Assembly: GCF_028687635.1 (NCBI RefSeq)
Contig: NZ_JAQTZS010000015.1
Coordinates: forward strand, 1-59,752
Reading direction: 5' to 3'
DNA: 59,752 nt
From: Malikia sp.
GTDB lineage: Bacteria > Pseudomonadota > Gammaproteobacteria > Burkholderiales > Burkholderiaceae_C
Below are positions 1-7,424 of this stretch, piece after piece. Positions within the stretch are counted from its first letter, which is position 1, and every line of letters starts with the position of its first letter. The notes under the pieces were generated by a model, which was not told the origin of the DNA, did no database searches, and saw nothing but the letters and a program-made list of their open reading frames with translations. Made by a program: the position numbers and the translations under genes.

Positions 1-1157
1 TCGGGCGTCCAGTCCTTGCCCTGCCAGTCGATCAGGTGCGCCGGCACGCCGCCGCCGTCCTTCTCCATGCCTTCCCACCAGACATCGCCGTCATCGGTCA
101 GCGCGACGTTGGTGAAGATCACGTTCTTGTCCAGCGAGCGCATGCAGTTCGGGTTGGTCTGCATGTTGGTGCCCGGAGCCACGCCGAAGTAGCCGGCTTC
201 CGGGTTGATCGCGTACATCTTGCCGTCAGCGTGCGGCTTGATCCAGGCGATGTCGTCGCCGATGGTGGTGACCTTCCAGCCAGCGAAGCCGGCTTCCGGC
301 GGCACCAGCATCGAGAAGTTGGTCTTGCCGCAGGCGCTCGGGAAGGCGGCCGCGATGTGGTACTTCTTGCCTTCGGGGTTGGTCACGCCGAGGATCAGCA
401 TGTGCTCGGCCAGCCAGCCCTGGTCGCGGCCCATGGTCGAGGCGATGCGCAGTGCCAGGCATTTCTTGCCCAGCAGCGCGTTGCCGCCGTAGCCGGAGCC
501 GTAGGACCAGATCTCGCGCGTCTCGGGGTAATGGACGATGTACTTGACGGTCGGGTTGCAAGGCCAGGAAGTGGTGTCCTGCTCGCCGGCGGCCAGCGGA
601 GCGCCGACGGTATGCATGCAGGGGACGAAGTCGCCATCGGTGCCCAGCACGTCATAGACGGCCTTGCCCATGCGGGTCATCAGCTTCTGGTTGACGGCCA
701 CGTAGGCGCTGTCGGTCAGCTCGACGCCGATATGGGCGATATGCGAGCCCAGCGGACCCATCGAGAACGGCACCACGTACATGGTGCGGCCGGCCATGCA
801 GCCGTCGAACAGCGGATTCAGCGTGGCGCGCATCTCGACCGGAGCCATCCAGTTATTGGTCGGGCCGGCGTCTTCCTTCTTCTCGGAGCAGATGTAGGTG
901 CGGTCCTCGACGCGGGCCACGTCGGACGGGTCGGAGCAGGCCAGGAAGCTGCCCGGGCGCTTGGCCGGATTCAGCTTCTTGAAGGTGCCGGCGTCAACCA
1001 GTTGCTGGCAGAGGCGGTCGTACTCTTCCTGCGAGCCGTCGCACCAGTAGATGCTGGCGGGCTTGCACAGGGCGGCCATCTCGGCGACCCAGGCGATCAG
1101 CTTGGCATGTTTGACGTAGACGGGGGCATTGATGCCCTGCAGCACGGGTGCGTTCAT
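1..1157 (-). CDS. pckG: Phosphoenolpyruvate carboxykinase (GTP), N-terminal 385 residues, cut by the window edge
   Basis: Converts oxaloacetate plus GTP to PEP, CO2 and GDP in the cytosol (gluconeogenesis). Translating the minus strand from the ATG at 1157 gives an uninterrupted reading frame to the left edge. It carries the GTP-PEPCK signature FPSACGKTN (about residues 272-280, the P-loop-like kinase-1 motif) and the metal-binding GDDIAWI stretch (about 300-306). The family is about 600 residues long, so roughly a third lies outside the window. A GGAG Shine-Dalgarno sits 8 nt before the start. A strong hairpin lies only 28 nt upstream of the ATG, so the gene may be controlled by attenuation. 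Identification is firm; only the 3' end is unseen. Confidence 0.95.
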   Translation of the reverse strand, partial: MNAPVLQGINAPVYVKHAKLIAWVAEMAALCKPASIYWCDGSQEEYDRLCQQLVDAGTFKKLNPAKRPGSFLACSDPSDVARVEDRTYICSEKKEDAGPTNNWMAPVEMRATLNPLFDGCMAGRTMYVVPFSMGPLGSHIAHIGVELTDSAYVAVNQKLMTRMGKAVYDVLGTDGDFVPCMHTVGAPLAAGEQDTTSWPCNPTVKYIVHYPETREIWSYGSGYGGNALLGKKCLALRIASTMGRDQGWLAEHMLILGVTNPEGKKYHIAAAFPSACGKTNFSMLVPPEAGFAGWKVTTIGDDIAWIKPHADGKMYAINPEAGYFGVAPGTNMQTNPNCMRSLDKNVIFTNVALTDDGDVWWEGMEKDGGGVPAHLIDWQGKDWTP

Positions 1158-1176
1158 GGGAAAGGCTCCAGAGAGT

Positions 1177-1230
1177 AAAAAAGCGATATGGGAAGGCGTC
1201 GCTGCTTGACGCCTTCCCATATCCCTTTTT
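1177..1230 (-). terminator. Terminator-like hairpin in the pckG leader (possible attenuator)
   Basis: A perfect 16-bp inverted repeat (1185-1200 pairs with 1208-1223, 7-nt loop) is flanked by an A-run at 1178-1182 and a T-run at 1226-1230, so it reads as an intrinsic terminator on both strands. On the minus strand the U-run is followed almost at once by the pckG ribosome binding site. No gene ends here, which argues for a 5'-leader attenuator rather than an ordinary gene-end terminator. Its function is inferred. Confidence 0.7.
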
Positions 1231-1263
1231 CCGGCAACAACCGCTTGTCGGCCAAGGCCTGAG

Positions 1264-1292
1264 ATTTTACGAAACCACGATGAAACTGCCTA
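1264..1292 (-). promoter_or_regulatory. Candidate sigma-70 promoter for pckG
   Basis: On the minus strand a TAGGCA (1287-1292) and a TAAAAT (1264-1269) are separated by 17 bp. This would start a transcript of about 100 nt leader that passes through the hairpin at 1185-1223 before reaching pckG. The -35 match is only 4 of 6, so this is a suggestion. Confidence 0.3.
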
Positions 1293-1393
1293 GCGGCATC
1301 TTATGCAAAAAATGCATGACCTCATGCCGACCCGAAACCTGACCCGTTTTCCGCACGGAGCGGCCTCGAAAGCCGCCAGCTGCAACGAAGGCG

Positions 1394-1978
1394 TCAGCGC
1401 AAGCCGAACCAGCGGATCCGGGCCAGCACCCCGGGCGGCAGCGCGCCGAGCATGGCGCCGACCGACACCACCACGATGCCGATGATGGTCGTCGGACCCA
1501 ACCGTTCGCCCAGGATCAGCAAGCCGCCGATGGCCGAGACAGCCGGCACCAGCGCCAGCATCATCGAGGCCTCACCGGCGCCGATCTTCTGCACCGCATA
1601 GCTGTACAGGCCCGCCGCCAGGAACGCCACGACGATGCCCTGGTAAACCGCTTGCAGCGTGATGGCGCCCCAGCTGGCTTGGCCCAGATTGCCGGGCAAC
1701 CACAAGAGATAGACCGGCAGGTAGACCAGGGCCGAGAAACTGGCGACACCGAGCACGCCATGCTGGGGCCGGATCTGCCAGCGGCGCAGCAGCAGGCCAA
1801 AGATGGCCCAGGTCAGCGCGGCAGCCAGGAACAACAGGTCGCCGATCCATTCGCCACCGCGCAGCGTGGCGAACAGACTGTCAAAGCCGATCAGCAGCAA
1901 GCCGCAGGTCGACAGCAGCAGGGCGAGCACGGTGTAGCGCGGAATGCGGAACCGGGACATGAACGCCATGATGACCAG
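1394..1978 (-). pseudogene. EamA/DMT-family transporter, C-terminal half (gene split by IS element)
   Basis: This encodes the second EamA repeat of a drug/metabolite-type permease: about 194 residues with several hydrophobic helices, a GGEW-GDLLFL region, an ALTWAIFG helix and a conserved late GERL motif. It lacks a start of its own. The codon phase at 1978 fits exactly the phase at 3166, where the N-terminal half resumes across the inserted element. Joining the halves gives an in-frame protein of about 307 residues, the usual length for this family. The apparent open frame that continues to 2299 is read-through into the IS left end. Substrate cannot be predicted. Confidence 0.85.
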
Positions 1979-2065
1979 AACTGAGCGGCAAGCCTCGGGG
2001 TTCAGCCCGAGGTTCGAGCGATCAGGCCGGCACGGCCTGTAGTCCGCTGCGCGGTTCTGTGCTCT

Positions 2066-3148
2066 ATGATCTTCGCCGTGAACACGACCAAGACCCTCCA
2101 GCTGCGCATCAAGGACAAGCACGCCCGCGTGCTGTCGTCGATGGCGCGCGAGGTCAATCAGGTGTTCAACTTCTGCAACGAGACCAGTGCCCGCGCCATC
2201 CGTGAGCGCCACCAGTGGCTCAGTGGCTACGACCTGCAAAAGCTCACCGCCGGGTTCAGCCAGTGCGACGGCATCGCCATCGGCAGCGGCACCGTGCAAG
2301 TCGTCTGCGCTGAATACGCCACCCGGCGCAAGCAGTTCAAACGCTCACGCCTGCACTGGCGGGTGTCGAACCCCAAGTCATCGAAATATTCGCTGGGCTG
2401 GATACCGTTCAAGGGTGGGCACGCCCGCTACAAGGCCGGGCAGATCCACTTTGCCGGGCAGCATTTCAGCCTCTGGGACAGCTACGGGCTGGCCGACTAC
2501 GAACTCCGTGCAGGTTCGTTCAACGAGGACAGCCGGGGCCGCTGGTACTTCAACGTGGCCGTGCAGGTACCAGCAAAACCGAGCGCAGGCACGGCAGCGG
2601 TGGGCATCGACCTCGGCCTGAAGGATTGCGCCACCACGTCAACCGGGCAAAAGCTCGAAGGCCACTGGTACCGGACGCATGAGCACAAGCTGGCAACCGC
2701 CCAGCGGGCGAGAAAGAAATGGCGCGTCAAGGCCCTCCACGCCCAGATCAGAAACCAGCGCAAGGACGCGCTGCACCAGTTCAGCAGCGCCCTGGTGAAA
2801 GAGCACGCCGCCATCTTCGTGGGCGACGTGGCCAGCGCCCAGCTGGTCAAGACCAAGATGGCCAAGTCCACGCTGGATGCGGGTTGGGCCATGTTCAAGA
2901 CGATGTTGGAATACAAGTGCCATCAGGCCGGTGTCGTCTTCGAGGTAGTCAACGAAGCGTATTCAACCCAGACTTGCTCGTGCTGCGGGGCTATTCCCGC
3001 CAGCAGTCCGAAAGGTAGAGCGGGTTTGCGAATAAGAGAATGGGCTTGCAGCGAGTGCGCCACGGTCCACGACCGGGACGTCAACGCTGCCAGGAACATT
3101 CTCGCGGCGGGACATCGCCGTCTGGCAGCAGGAATCCCCGTCCTTTAG
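2066..3148 (+). CDS. tnpB: RNA-guided endonuclease TnpB of the IS200/IS605 family
   Basis: 360 residues; the only gene of the element. TnpB proteins use an RNA from the element's right end to cut DNA matching the flanking sequence, which favours retention of the element. Visible features are the RuvC-I aspartate in GIDLG (D182), a zinc ribbon (C304/C307 and C328/C331) and the RuvC-III aspartate in HDRD (D338). The RuvC-II glutamate, normally in an I-E-D-L motif, is not in its usual place: the aligned stretch reads FVGDVASAQ (251-259). A subset of TnpBs has this rearranged catalytic site. The end of the gene overlaps the predicted omega-RNA. Confidence 0.93.
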   Translation: MIFAVNTTKTLQLRIKDKHARVLSSMAREVNQVFNFCNETSARAIRERHQWLSGYDLQKLTAGFSQCDGIAIGSGTVQVVCAEYATRRKQFKRSRLHWRVSNPKSSKYSLGWIPFKGGHARYKAGQIHFAGQHFSLWDSYGLADYELRAGSFNEDSRGRWYFNVAVQVPAKPSAGTAAVGIDLGLKDCATTSTGQKLEGHWYRTHEHKLATAQRARKKWRVKALHAQIRNQRKDALHQFSSALVKEHAAIFVGDVASAQLVKTKMAKSTLDAGWAMFKTMLEYKCHQAGVVFEVVNEAYSTQTCSCCGAIPASSPKGRAGLRIREWACSECATVHDRDVNAARNILAAGHRRLAAGIPVL

Positions 3149-3165
3149 GGTGGGGAAGATGTCAA
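3010..3165 (+). ncRNA. Predicted omega-RNA (reRNA) of the first TnpB element
   Basis: In IS200/IS605 elements the guide scaffold is transcribed from the 3' end of tnpB through the right-end hairpin, with the guide taken from the flank. Here the scaffold would end at about 3165 and the guide would be the first 16-20 nt from 3166, which is EamA coding sequence. The 5' boundary is a guess. Confidence 0.45.
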
Positions 3166-3504
3166 GATGGTCCAGAACGCTATGCCGCCGTTGACGAACA
3201 CACCGGCATGCGCGATGGGTGCGAAGGCAAAACCCGAATAGGCCAGCAGGCAGTAGCCCAGGCCGCCGAACAGCGCCAGCGCCGCGTGCCGCGACCAGTC
3301 CTGGCGCGGCACATAGCGCAGGAACAGCGGCAGCGCGATGGTGCCGGATACCGCAAAGCGTATCGCCGCAAGGTCAAAGGGCGAGAAGGCAGCGGTGGCG
3401 CCCAGGCGCGACACGATGTTGAAGCCCGACCAGAACAGCACGACGGCGAGTGCGGCGAGCAGGCCCTTTCCCTGGTCCTGAATGGCGGTGTGAGGCGGGT
3501 TCAA
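3166..3504 (-). pseudogene. EamA/DMT-family transporter, N-terminal half
   Basis: 113 codons from the ATG at 3504 up to the IS right end. They encode the first EamA repeat, with the typical early motif FWSGFNIVSR (about residues 24-33), a DLAAIRFA helix and a later GVFVNGGIAFWTI stretch, where the reading is cut. The reading then runs a few codons into the IS and stops. Together with 1394-1978 it makes one intact-length permease, so the protein is presumed non-functional unless the element leaves precisely. A copy of the 83-bp repeat lies 48 bp upstream of the start. Confidence 0.85.
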
Positions 3505-3551
3505 TTCAGCTCCAACAGGGGTTGCAGACAGGGGGTGCCGTCGCGGGGAAA

Positions 3552-3634
3552 AATCTTCATTATGGAATTCTTCTCATCCACTAGCGATTCTGCCACCATC
3601 GAGACAAGCATTCAGCAACACAAGTAGAACCCGG
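3552..3634. repeat. 83-bp imperfect direct repeat, copy 1
   Basis: It matches 4208-4290 at 73 of 83 positions in the same orientation. It lies between the EamA start and a short coding remnant. The other copy ends just before zorA, so the two bracket about 570 bp containing the DUF1810 gene. Its most constant part is the 3' portion, from GCCACCATCG to the final CCCGG. Confidence 0.85.
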
Positions 3635-3718
3635 CGGCTGCACGAAGGCGTACTGGCCCGCTACGGCCTGCGCCTTTCGCAGTTCGAGACCTGGAAAGCG
3701 CGCCGGGCTGCCAGCTAG
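3632..3718 (+). pseudogene. Short coding remnant following repeat copy 1
   Basis: A 28-codon open stretch ending in TAG at 3716-3718 reads R-R-L-H-E-G-V-L-A-R-Y-G-L-R and ends in W-K-A-R-R-A-A-S. Its codon choice is typical of this chromosome and it has no plausible start, so it looks like the 3' end of a gene whose front was replaced when the repeat was formed. Its last bases overlap the end of the convergent DUF1810 gene by 4 bp. I do not recognise the family. Confidence 0.3.
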
Positions 3719-4137
3719 ACGAGCAGCCCAACTGTGACCGGATCAGGCTCGCCACCATAGAACAGCTCAAGCGCCTGCCGGAACTCCGGCTTCTGCGGTC
3801 CAGCCAGAGCGAACAGCGTCATGCAGGAGCGGAACTTGAGGTCGTCGGGCGAGCCGAGGATCGCGTGCGCGGTCTGGTCGCCATGTGCCAGGACGGCGCG
3901 GGTGCATTCCAGCAGGCGTAGCCCCAACACCGGATGCGCGAGGTAGCGGCGCGCGTGCTCAAGATCCTCGATGCCATAGAAGCGGGCCGTCGCGCTGCGC
4001 CCCAGCACCCCGAGCTGCGGGAAGATGAACCACATCCAGTGACTCTCCTTGCGCCCGGCGCGCAGTTCGGCCAGTACGCGGTCGATGACGGGGGACTGGG
4101 CGGTGAGGAAGCGGGTGAGGTCGGAATGTGGGGACAT
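3715..4137 (-). CDS. DUF1810 family protein
   Basis: 140 residues with the DUF1810 pattern: an N-terminal D-L-x-R-F, then S-H-W-M-W-F-I-F-P-Q-L (about 32-42), G-I-E-D-L-x-H-A-R-x-Y-L, and a late D-D-x-K-F-R-S-C-M-T-L-F. The family is small, cytosolic and of unknown biochemical role. It is encoded divergently from zorA and lies between the two 83-bp repeats, so it may have arrived with the defence island or be a resident gene trapped by the duplication. The start at 4137 is chosen because the protein begins directly before the conserved domain. Confidence 0.85.
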   Translation of the reverse strand: MSPHSDLTRFLTAQSPVIDRVLAELRAGRKESHWMWFIFPQLGVLGRSATARFYGIEDLEHARRYLAHPVLGLRLLECTRAVLAHGDQTAHAILGSPDDLKFRSCMTLFALAGPQKPEFRQALELFYGGEPDPVTVGLLV

Positions 4138-4207
4138 AGTTGCAGTTCATGGTCTCCCCTGGGCCGAGGATATGGTTTCGAGCAGCACACATAGGCTCGG
4201 AGCTTAC

Positions 4208-4290
4208 AATCTCCATTTTGGAATTATTCTCATTTGCTGGCGATCCTGCCACCATCGAGACAAGAATTCAGAAACACAAGTAGAACCCGG
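4208..4290. repeat. 83-bp imperfect direct repeat, copy 2, directly before zorA
   Basis: This copy ends one base before the zorA ATG, so it forms the whole proximal leader of the Zorya operon and probably holds its promoter and translation start signals. In the frame ending at the TAG (4281-4283) both copies could encode a similar 21-residue tail ending in A-T-I-E-T-x-I-Q-x-H-K. This suggests a duplicated gene end or a small peptide rather than a random repeat. Confidence 0.85.
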
Positions 4291-4291
4291 A

Positions 4292-6643
4292 ATGTCCTCT
4301 GTCTTGCTAGAACACCTTCACTGGATCATCTTTCTGCCTCTGGCTTGGGCTACATGGAAGTTCTACTCCGAGTTTTTCAAGCCGAGCCAGCGACTCGGCG
4401 TCGAGCTGAAGCAAGCAACAGAGCAGCTAGAAATGCTGAAGAGCTCAGGCAACGTCCTTGATCTTGACGGCATCAACAAACAGGTGATGGTCAACTCAGC
4501 GCTGAGCCATGGCTGGTCCGAATATCGTGACACGCTACACGGTCAGAAGAGCGCTAACTCCATAGGAATGATGGAGGTCAGCCGCTGGCGTGCGACTGCT
4601 ATGGCCAACATGTTCTTCACCGAACAGACCGTGGTCGATGTCCCTCTGAAAGCCGAGTTCTACAAGCATTTACCCGGAATACTGACTGGCCTAGGCATCA
4701 TCGGTACCTTCACTGGCCTCATCCTGGGTCTCAGCGGGTTCAAGGTGTCAACCGACGCAGCTGTCGCACAGCAGAGCCTGCAAGGCTTGCTCGGAAGCGT
4801 CGGTGGCGCGTTTATCGTCTCCGGCACCGCCATCGCCCTGGCGATGTTTGCGACCTGGTTGGAAAAATCCACCCTAAACAAGCGATACAGCGAACTCGAG
4901 AACTTCTGCGCCTTAGTAGACGGACTGTTCGACGCCGGAGCCGGAGAAGAATACCTGCAGCGCCTTGTCGAAGCGTCAGAAACCTCAGCCACGCAGGCAA
5001 TGCAGATGAAGGAGTCACTGGTTACGGACCTTAAGCAAGTGCTGACAGAGCTCACACAGCAGCAGATCGCGACCATGACAGCGACCAGCCAGCAATTGAG
5101 TCACTCGATTACGACCAGTCTCAGTGAGGGCCTGACCGAACCCCTTACACGTATCTCCAGCGCAGTCGCTACCGTTGGCCAGAGCCAGGGAGATGCCGTT
5201 AACAAGATGCTCACCGATGTCCTAGGCAGCTTTGCCGAGAAGATGGAAAGCATGTTCGGATCTCAGCTGCGCGGTATGAACGAGATGCTGGCTGAGACAG
5301 CCGGCACAATCCGTACAACCTCCGACCGGTTCGAACAGCTTGCAGCACAGATCCAGCAAGCAGGGTCAGGTGCGGCAGACGCCATGGCTCAGAAGATGGG
5401 GGCAGCCCTAGAGAATATGCAAGCCCGCCAGATGGAAGCTAACGAACAGATGCGGCTCTTCGTCGATCAGCTCAAGGAAAACCTCTCAAAGGGGCAGACC
5501 GAATCAACTGAGCGCACCCTGCAAATGATGAAGGAACTTGGCGACACGACCAGACACCTTGTCGAGCAACTGCAGGCGCAGGCCCAGAACGCAGACCAGA
5601 GTCACGCACAGCGTCAGCAAGAGCGAGACGAGCAGATGCGACAGCTCATGGAAGGCCTCAAGGCCAGTATGGCCGACAGCCAAAGTCAGACCTCAGGTGC
5701 AACCAGCAAACTGCTGCAGCAGTTAGGCGAGACCACGACCCAACTCCTCTCGTCCATGCAGGAACGGACGCACAACGCAGACCAGAGTCATGCGCAGCGT
5801 CAGCAGGAGCGAGACGAGCAGATGCGACAGCTCATGGAAGGCCTCAAGGCCAGCATGGCTCAGGGCCAAAGTGACACTGCAGCTGCCACATCAAAACTGC
5901 TCCAGCAACTCGGCGATACATCAGGCCAGCTCCTTTCCACGATTCAGGAGAAAACCCAACAGGCAGAACGAAGTCATGCGGCACAGCAGGAGGCTATGGC
6001 CAAACAGGTGACAGATCTTCTCGATAAACAACAGATCCAAATTTCGCGCCTCAGCGATACCGTACAGGCAGCATCCACCGCGATGAAGGAGTCCGTCACA
6101 CAACTGCTATCGAGCACGAGCAGCAATGTCGAGCGCATGGGTCAGGGTGCAGATCGACTCAATAGCGCGGCCAACGTATTGACGACAAATCTGGGACAGA
6201 TCAAGACAGTCACCGACGGGATGGGCACGAACGTCGACAAGCTGAACCAGACTGCATCTGGTCTAAATGCCGCTCTGGCCGCAGCACAACAGGTTCTCCT
6301 GGACCAGAAGTCGGTCAGGGATACCCTGTCCGCCATGGTTAATGATCTGCGCGCTACGGTCGAGAACGCCAAGCGAGAGGCCGGACTTACATCGGAGCTC
6401 GTCAATAGTCTGAAGTCTGCAAGCCAGAAGTTGGTAGAAGCTCAGCAAACTGCCGACCATTATCTTGAAAGCGTCACTGATGTAATGGCCAACTCGCACG
6501 CGGAGTTCGCAAAGCAAATCAGAAATACGCTGCGTGAAGGCAATAGCGCCTTCCACACCGAACTGGCGCAGGCTACAAGTTACCTCAAAGGAGCCATTCA
6601 AGATCTTGGCGATCATCTGGACAACCTGCCCACAAGGCGCTGA
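4292..6643 (+). CDS. zorA: ZorA, MotA/ExbB-like motor subunit of type I Zorya anti-phage defence
   Basis: 783 residues. ZorA forms the inner-membrane stator around ZorB and projects a long helical tail into the cytoplasm that relays the signal of phage infection. Hydrophobic helices are seen at about 8-28, 127-150 and 166-190, with the MotA/TolQ-like stretch LTGLGIIGTFTGL (131-143). From about residue 200 the protein is almost entirely Ala/Gln/Glu-rich coiled coil. Two tandem 62-residue repeats (433-494, 495-556) lengthen the tail. The start at 4292 is preferred over upstream starts because it gives the usual short N-terminus before the first helix. The gene stands 13 bp before zorB and its GC content is lower than that of flanking genes. 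Confidence 0.95.
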   Translation: MSSVLLEHLHWIIFLPLAWATWKFYSEFFKPSQRLGVELKQATEQLEMLKSSGNVLDLDGINKQVMVNSALSHGWSEYRDTLHGQKSANSIGMMEVSRWRATAMANMFFTEQTVVDVPLKAEFYKHLPGILTGLGIIGTFTGLILGLSGFKVSTDAAVAQQSLQGLLGSVGGAFIVSGTAIALAMFATWLEKSTLNKRYSELENFCALVDGLFDAGAGEEYLQRLVEASETSATQAMQMKESLVTDLKQVLTELTQQQIATMTATSQQLSHSITTSLSEGLTEPLTRISSAVATVGQSQGDAVNKMLTDVLGSFAEKMESMFGSQLRGMNEMLAETAGTIRTTSDRFEQLAAQIQQAGSGAADAMAQKMGAALENMQARQMEANEQMRLFVDQLKENLSKGQTESTERTLQMMKELGDTTRHLVEQLQAQAQNADQSHAQRQQERDEQMRQLMEGLKASMADSQSQTSGATSKLLQQLGETTTQLLSSMQERTHNADQSHAQRQQERDEQMRQLMEGLKASMAQGQSDTAAATSKLLQQLGDTSGQLLSTIQEKTQQAERSHAAQQEAMAKQVTDLLDKQQIQISRLSDTVQAASTAMKESVTQLLSSTSSNVERMGQGADRLNSAANVLTTNLGQIKTVTDGMGTNVDKLNQTASGLNAALAAAQQVLLDQKSVRDTLSAMVNDLRATVENAKREAGLTSELVNSLKSASQKLVEAQQTADHYLESVTDVMANSHAEFAKQIRNTLREGNSAFHTELAQATSYLKGAIQDLGDHLDNLPTRR
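5588..5959 (+). repeat. Two tandem 186-bp repeats within the zorA tail
   Basis: The unit at 5588-5773 recurs at 5774-5959. The first 80 or so bases are almost identical (both encode N-A-D-Q-S-H-A-Q-R-Q and D-E-Q-M-R-Q-L-M-E-G-L-K-A-S-M-A) and the rest is diverged. The spacing keeps the reading frame and the heptad pattern, so copies could be gained or lost without breaking ZorA. Confidence 0.9.
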
Positions 6644-6656
6644 GAGGGTCTGAGCT

Positions 6657-7424
6657 ATGATTGGAGGATTAAAAACAGCCAGCGGTCGACGTGTACGGGA
6701 AGAGGGCGAGAAGCCTTTCTGGATTTCGTTTTCTGACCTGATGTCGGCACTCATGGTCCTGTTCCTAGTCGCCATGAGCGTGGCCCTGCTAGCTGTCACC
6801 AGCGAGGCCTCAACGACAGAAAAACTAGAAGCAGAACGTTCACAAGCGATCACAGACTTCATGCGTGAGATCCAGCAGATCCTAACTGCTAAGGAGTTTG
6901 AGGGCGTCAAGGTAATTGGCAACACAATCGACTTCGGCCCGCGCGGACGTTTCGAGCGTGAAGGACAGAACCAGTTATCAGCTGCACAAAGACAACTCCT
7001 CCTACAGTTCACGCCCAAGCTACTCGACCAGTTGCGCTCGTCCGAGGCTGGAAAGCACTGGTTCAAGCGTGCAGTCGTAGAAGGTTATGCAAGCCGCTCA
7101 GGAAAATATCTATTCAACCTGAACCTTAGCCTGGAACGCAGTGAGCGTGTCATCTGTGACCTCCTGCGCGATCCCGGAAATGGGATCCCACCACTAAACC
7201 TCGACGATCGGATGTTGATTGCTACGCAATTCTTCGTCGGCGGTGGTTCTTTCAACTCCCTGCAACCAACTGCACTAGAAAGCCGACGTATCGAATTCAA
7301 ACTGGAATTCAAGACTCGAAAGGAACGGGATGGTGAACTCGCCAGCCCACCGGTGAAAATTGACCAAGTTGCGCTGATCCAGGCCTTGGATACTAAAGAG
7401 CCATGCCCCATCGTCAACCGATAG
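6657..7424 (+). CDS. zorB: ZorB, MotB/OmpA-like subunit of Zorya
   Basis: 255 residues. Partner of ZorA: a single transmembrane helix carries the proton-relay aspartate, and a C-terminal OmpA-like domain binds peptidoglycan and anchors the motor. The sequence shows the helix FWISFSDLMSALMVLFLVAM with D27 in the MotB-like position. The OmpA-like core follows at about 130-215 (a VEGYAS start and the LSLERSERV helix). An SD-like GAGGG precedes the ATG. The gene ends 22 bases after the start of zorC, so translation of the two is probably coupled. Confidence 0.95.
   Translation: MIGGLKTASGRRVREEGEKPFWISFSDLMSALMVLFLVAMSVALLAVTSEASTTEKLEAERSQAITDFMREIQQILTAKEFEGVKVIGNTIDFGPRGRFEREGQNQLSAAQRQLLLQFTPKLLDQLRSSEAGKHWFKRAVVEGYASRSGKYLFNLNLSLERSERVICDLLRDPGNGIPPLNLDDRMLIATQFFVGGGSFNSLQPTALESRRIEFKLEFKTRKERDGELASPPVKIDQVALIQALDTKEPCPIVNR

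Larger units (their letters stand above)
1979..3165 (+). mobile_element. IS200/IS605-family element carrying only tnpB (IS1341 type), inserted in an EamA gene
   Basis: The element is about 1187 bp. Its borders were deduced by asking which excision restores the EamA frame: a left end near 1979 and a right end near 3165, uncertain by about 2 bp. The right end has the hallmark of this family: a GC-rich hairpin (CCCC...GGGG around 3136-3155) spanning the tnpB stop and closing with GATGTCAA. There is no target-site duplication, as expected for single-strand HUH transposition. No tnpA is present, so mobility would need a transposase in trans. Both EamA halves are undamaged apart from the split, which suggests a recent insertion. 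Confidence 0.88.

Noticed and set aside
36-1178. 380-codon open frame on the + strand
   Set aside because: Antisense shadow of pckG, which shows clear family motifs on the minus strand.
4049-4291. Earlier in-frame start for zorA
   Set aside because: It would add 81 residues antisense to the DUF1810 gene and through the repeat; the 4292 ATG gives a normal ZorA N-terminus.
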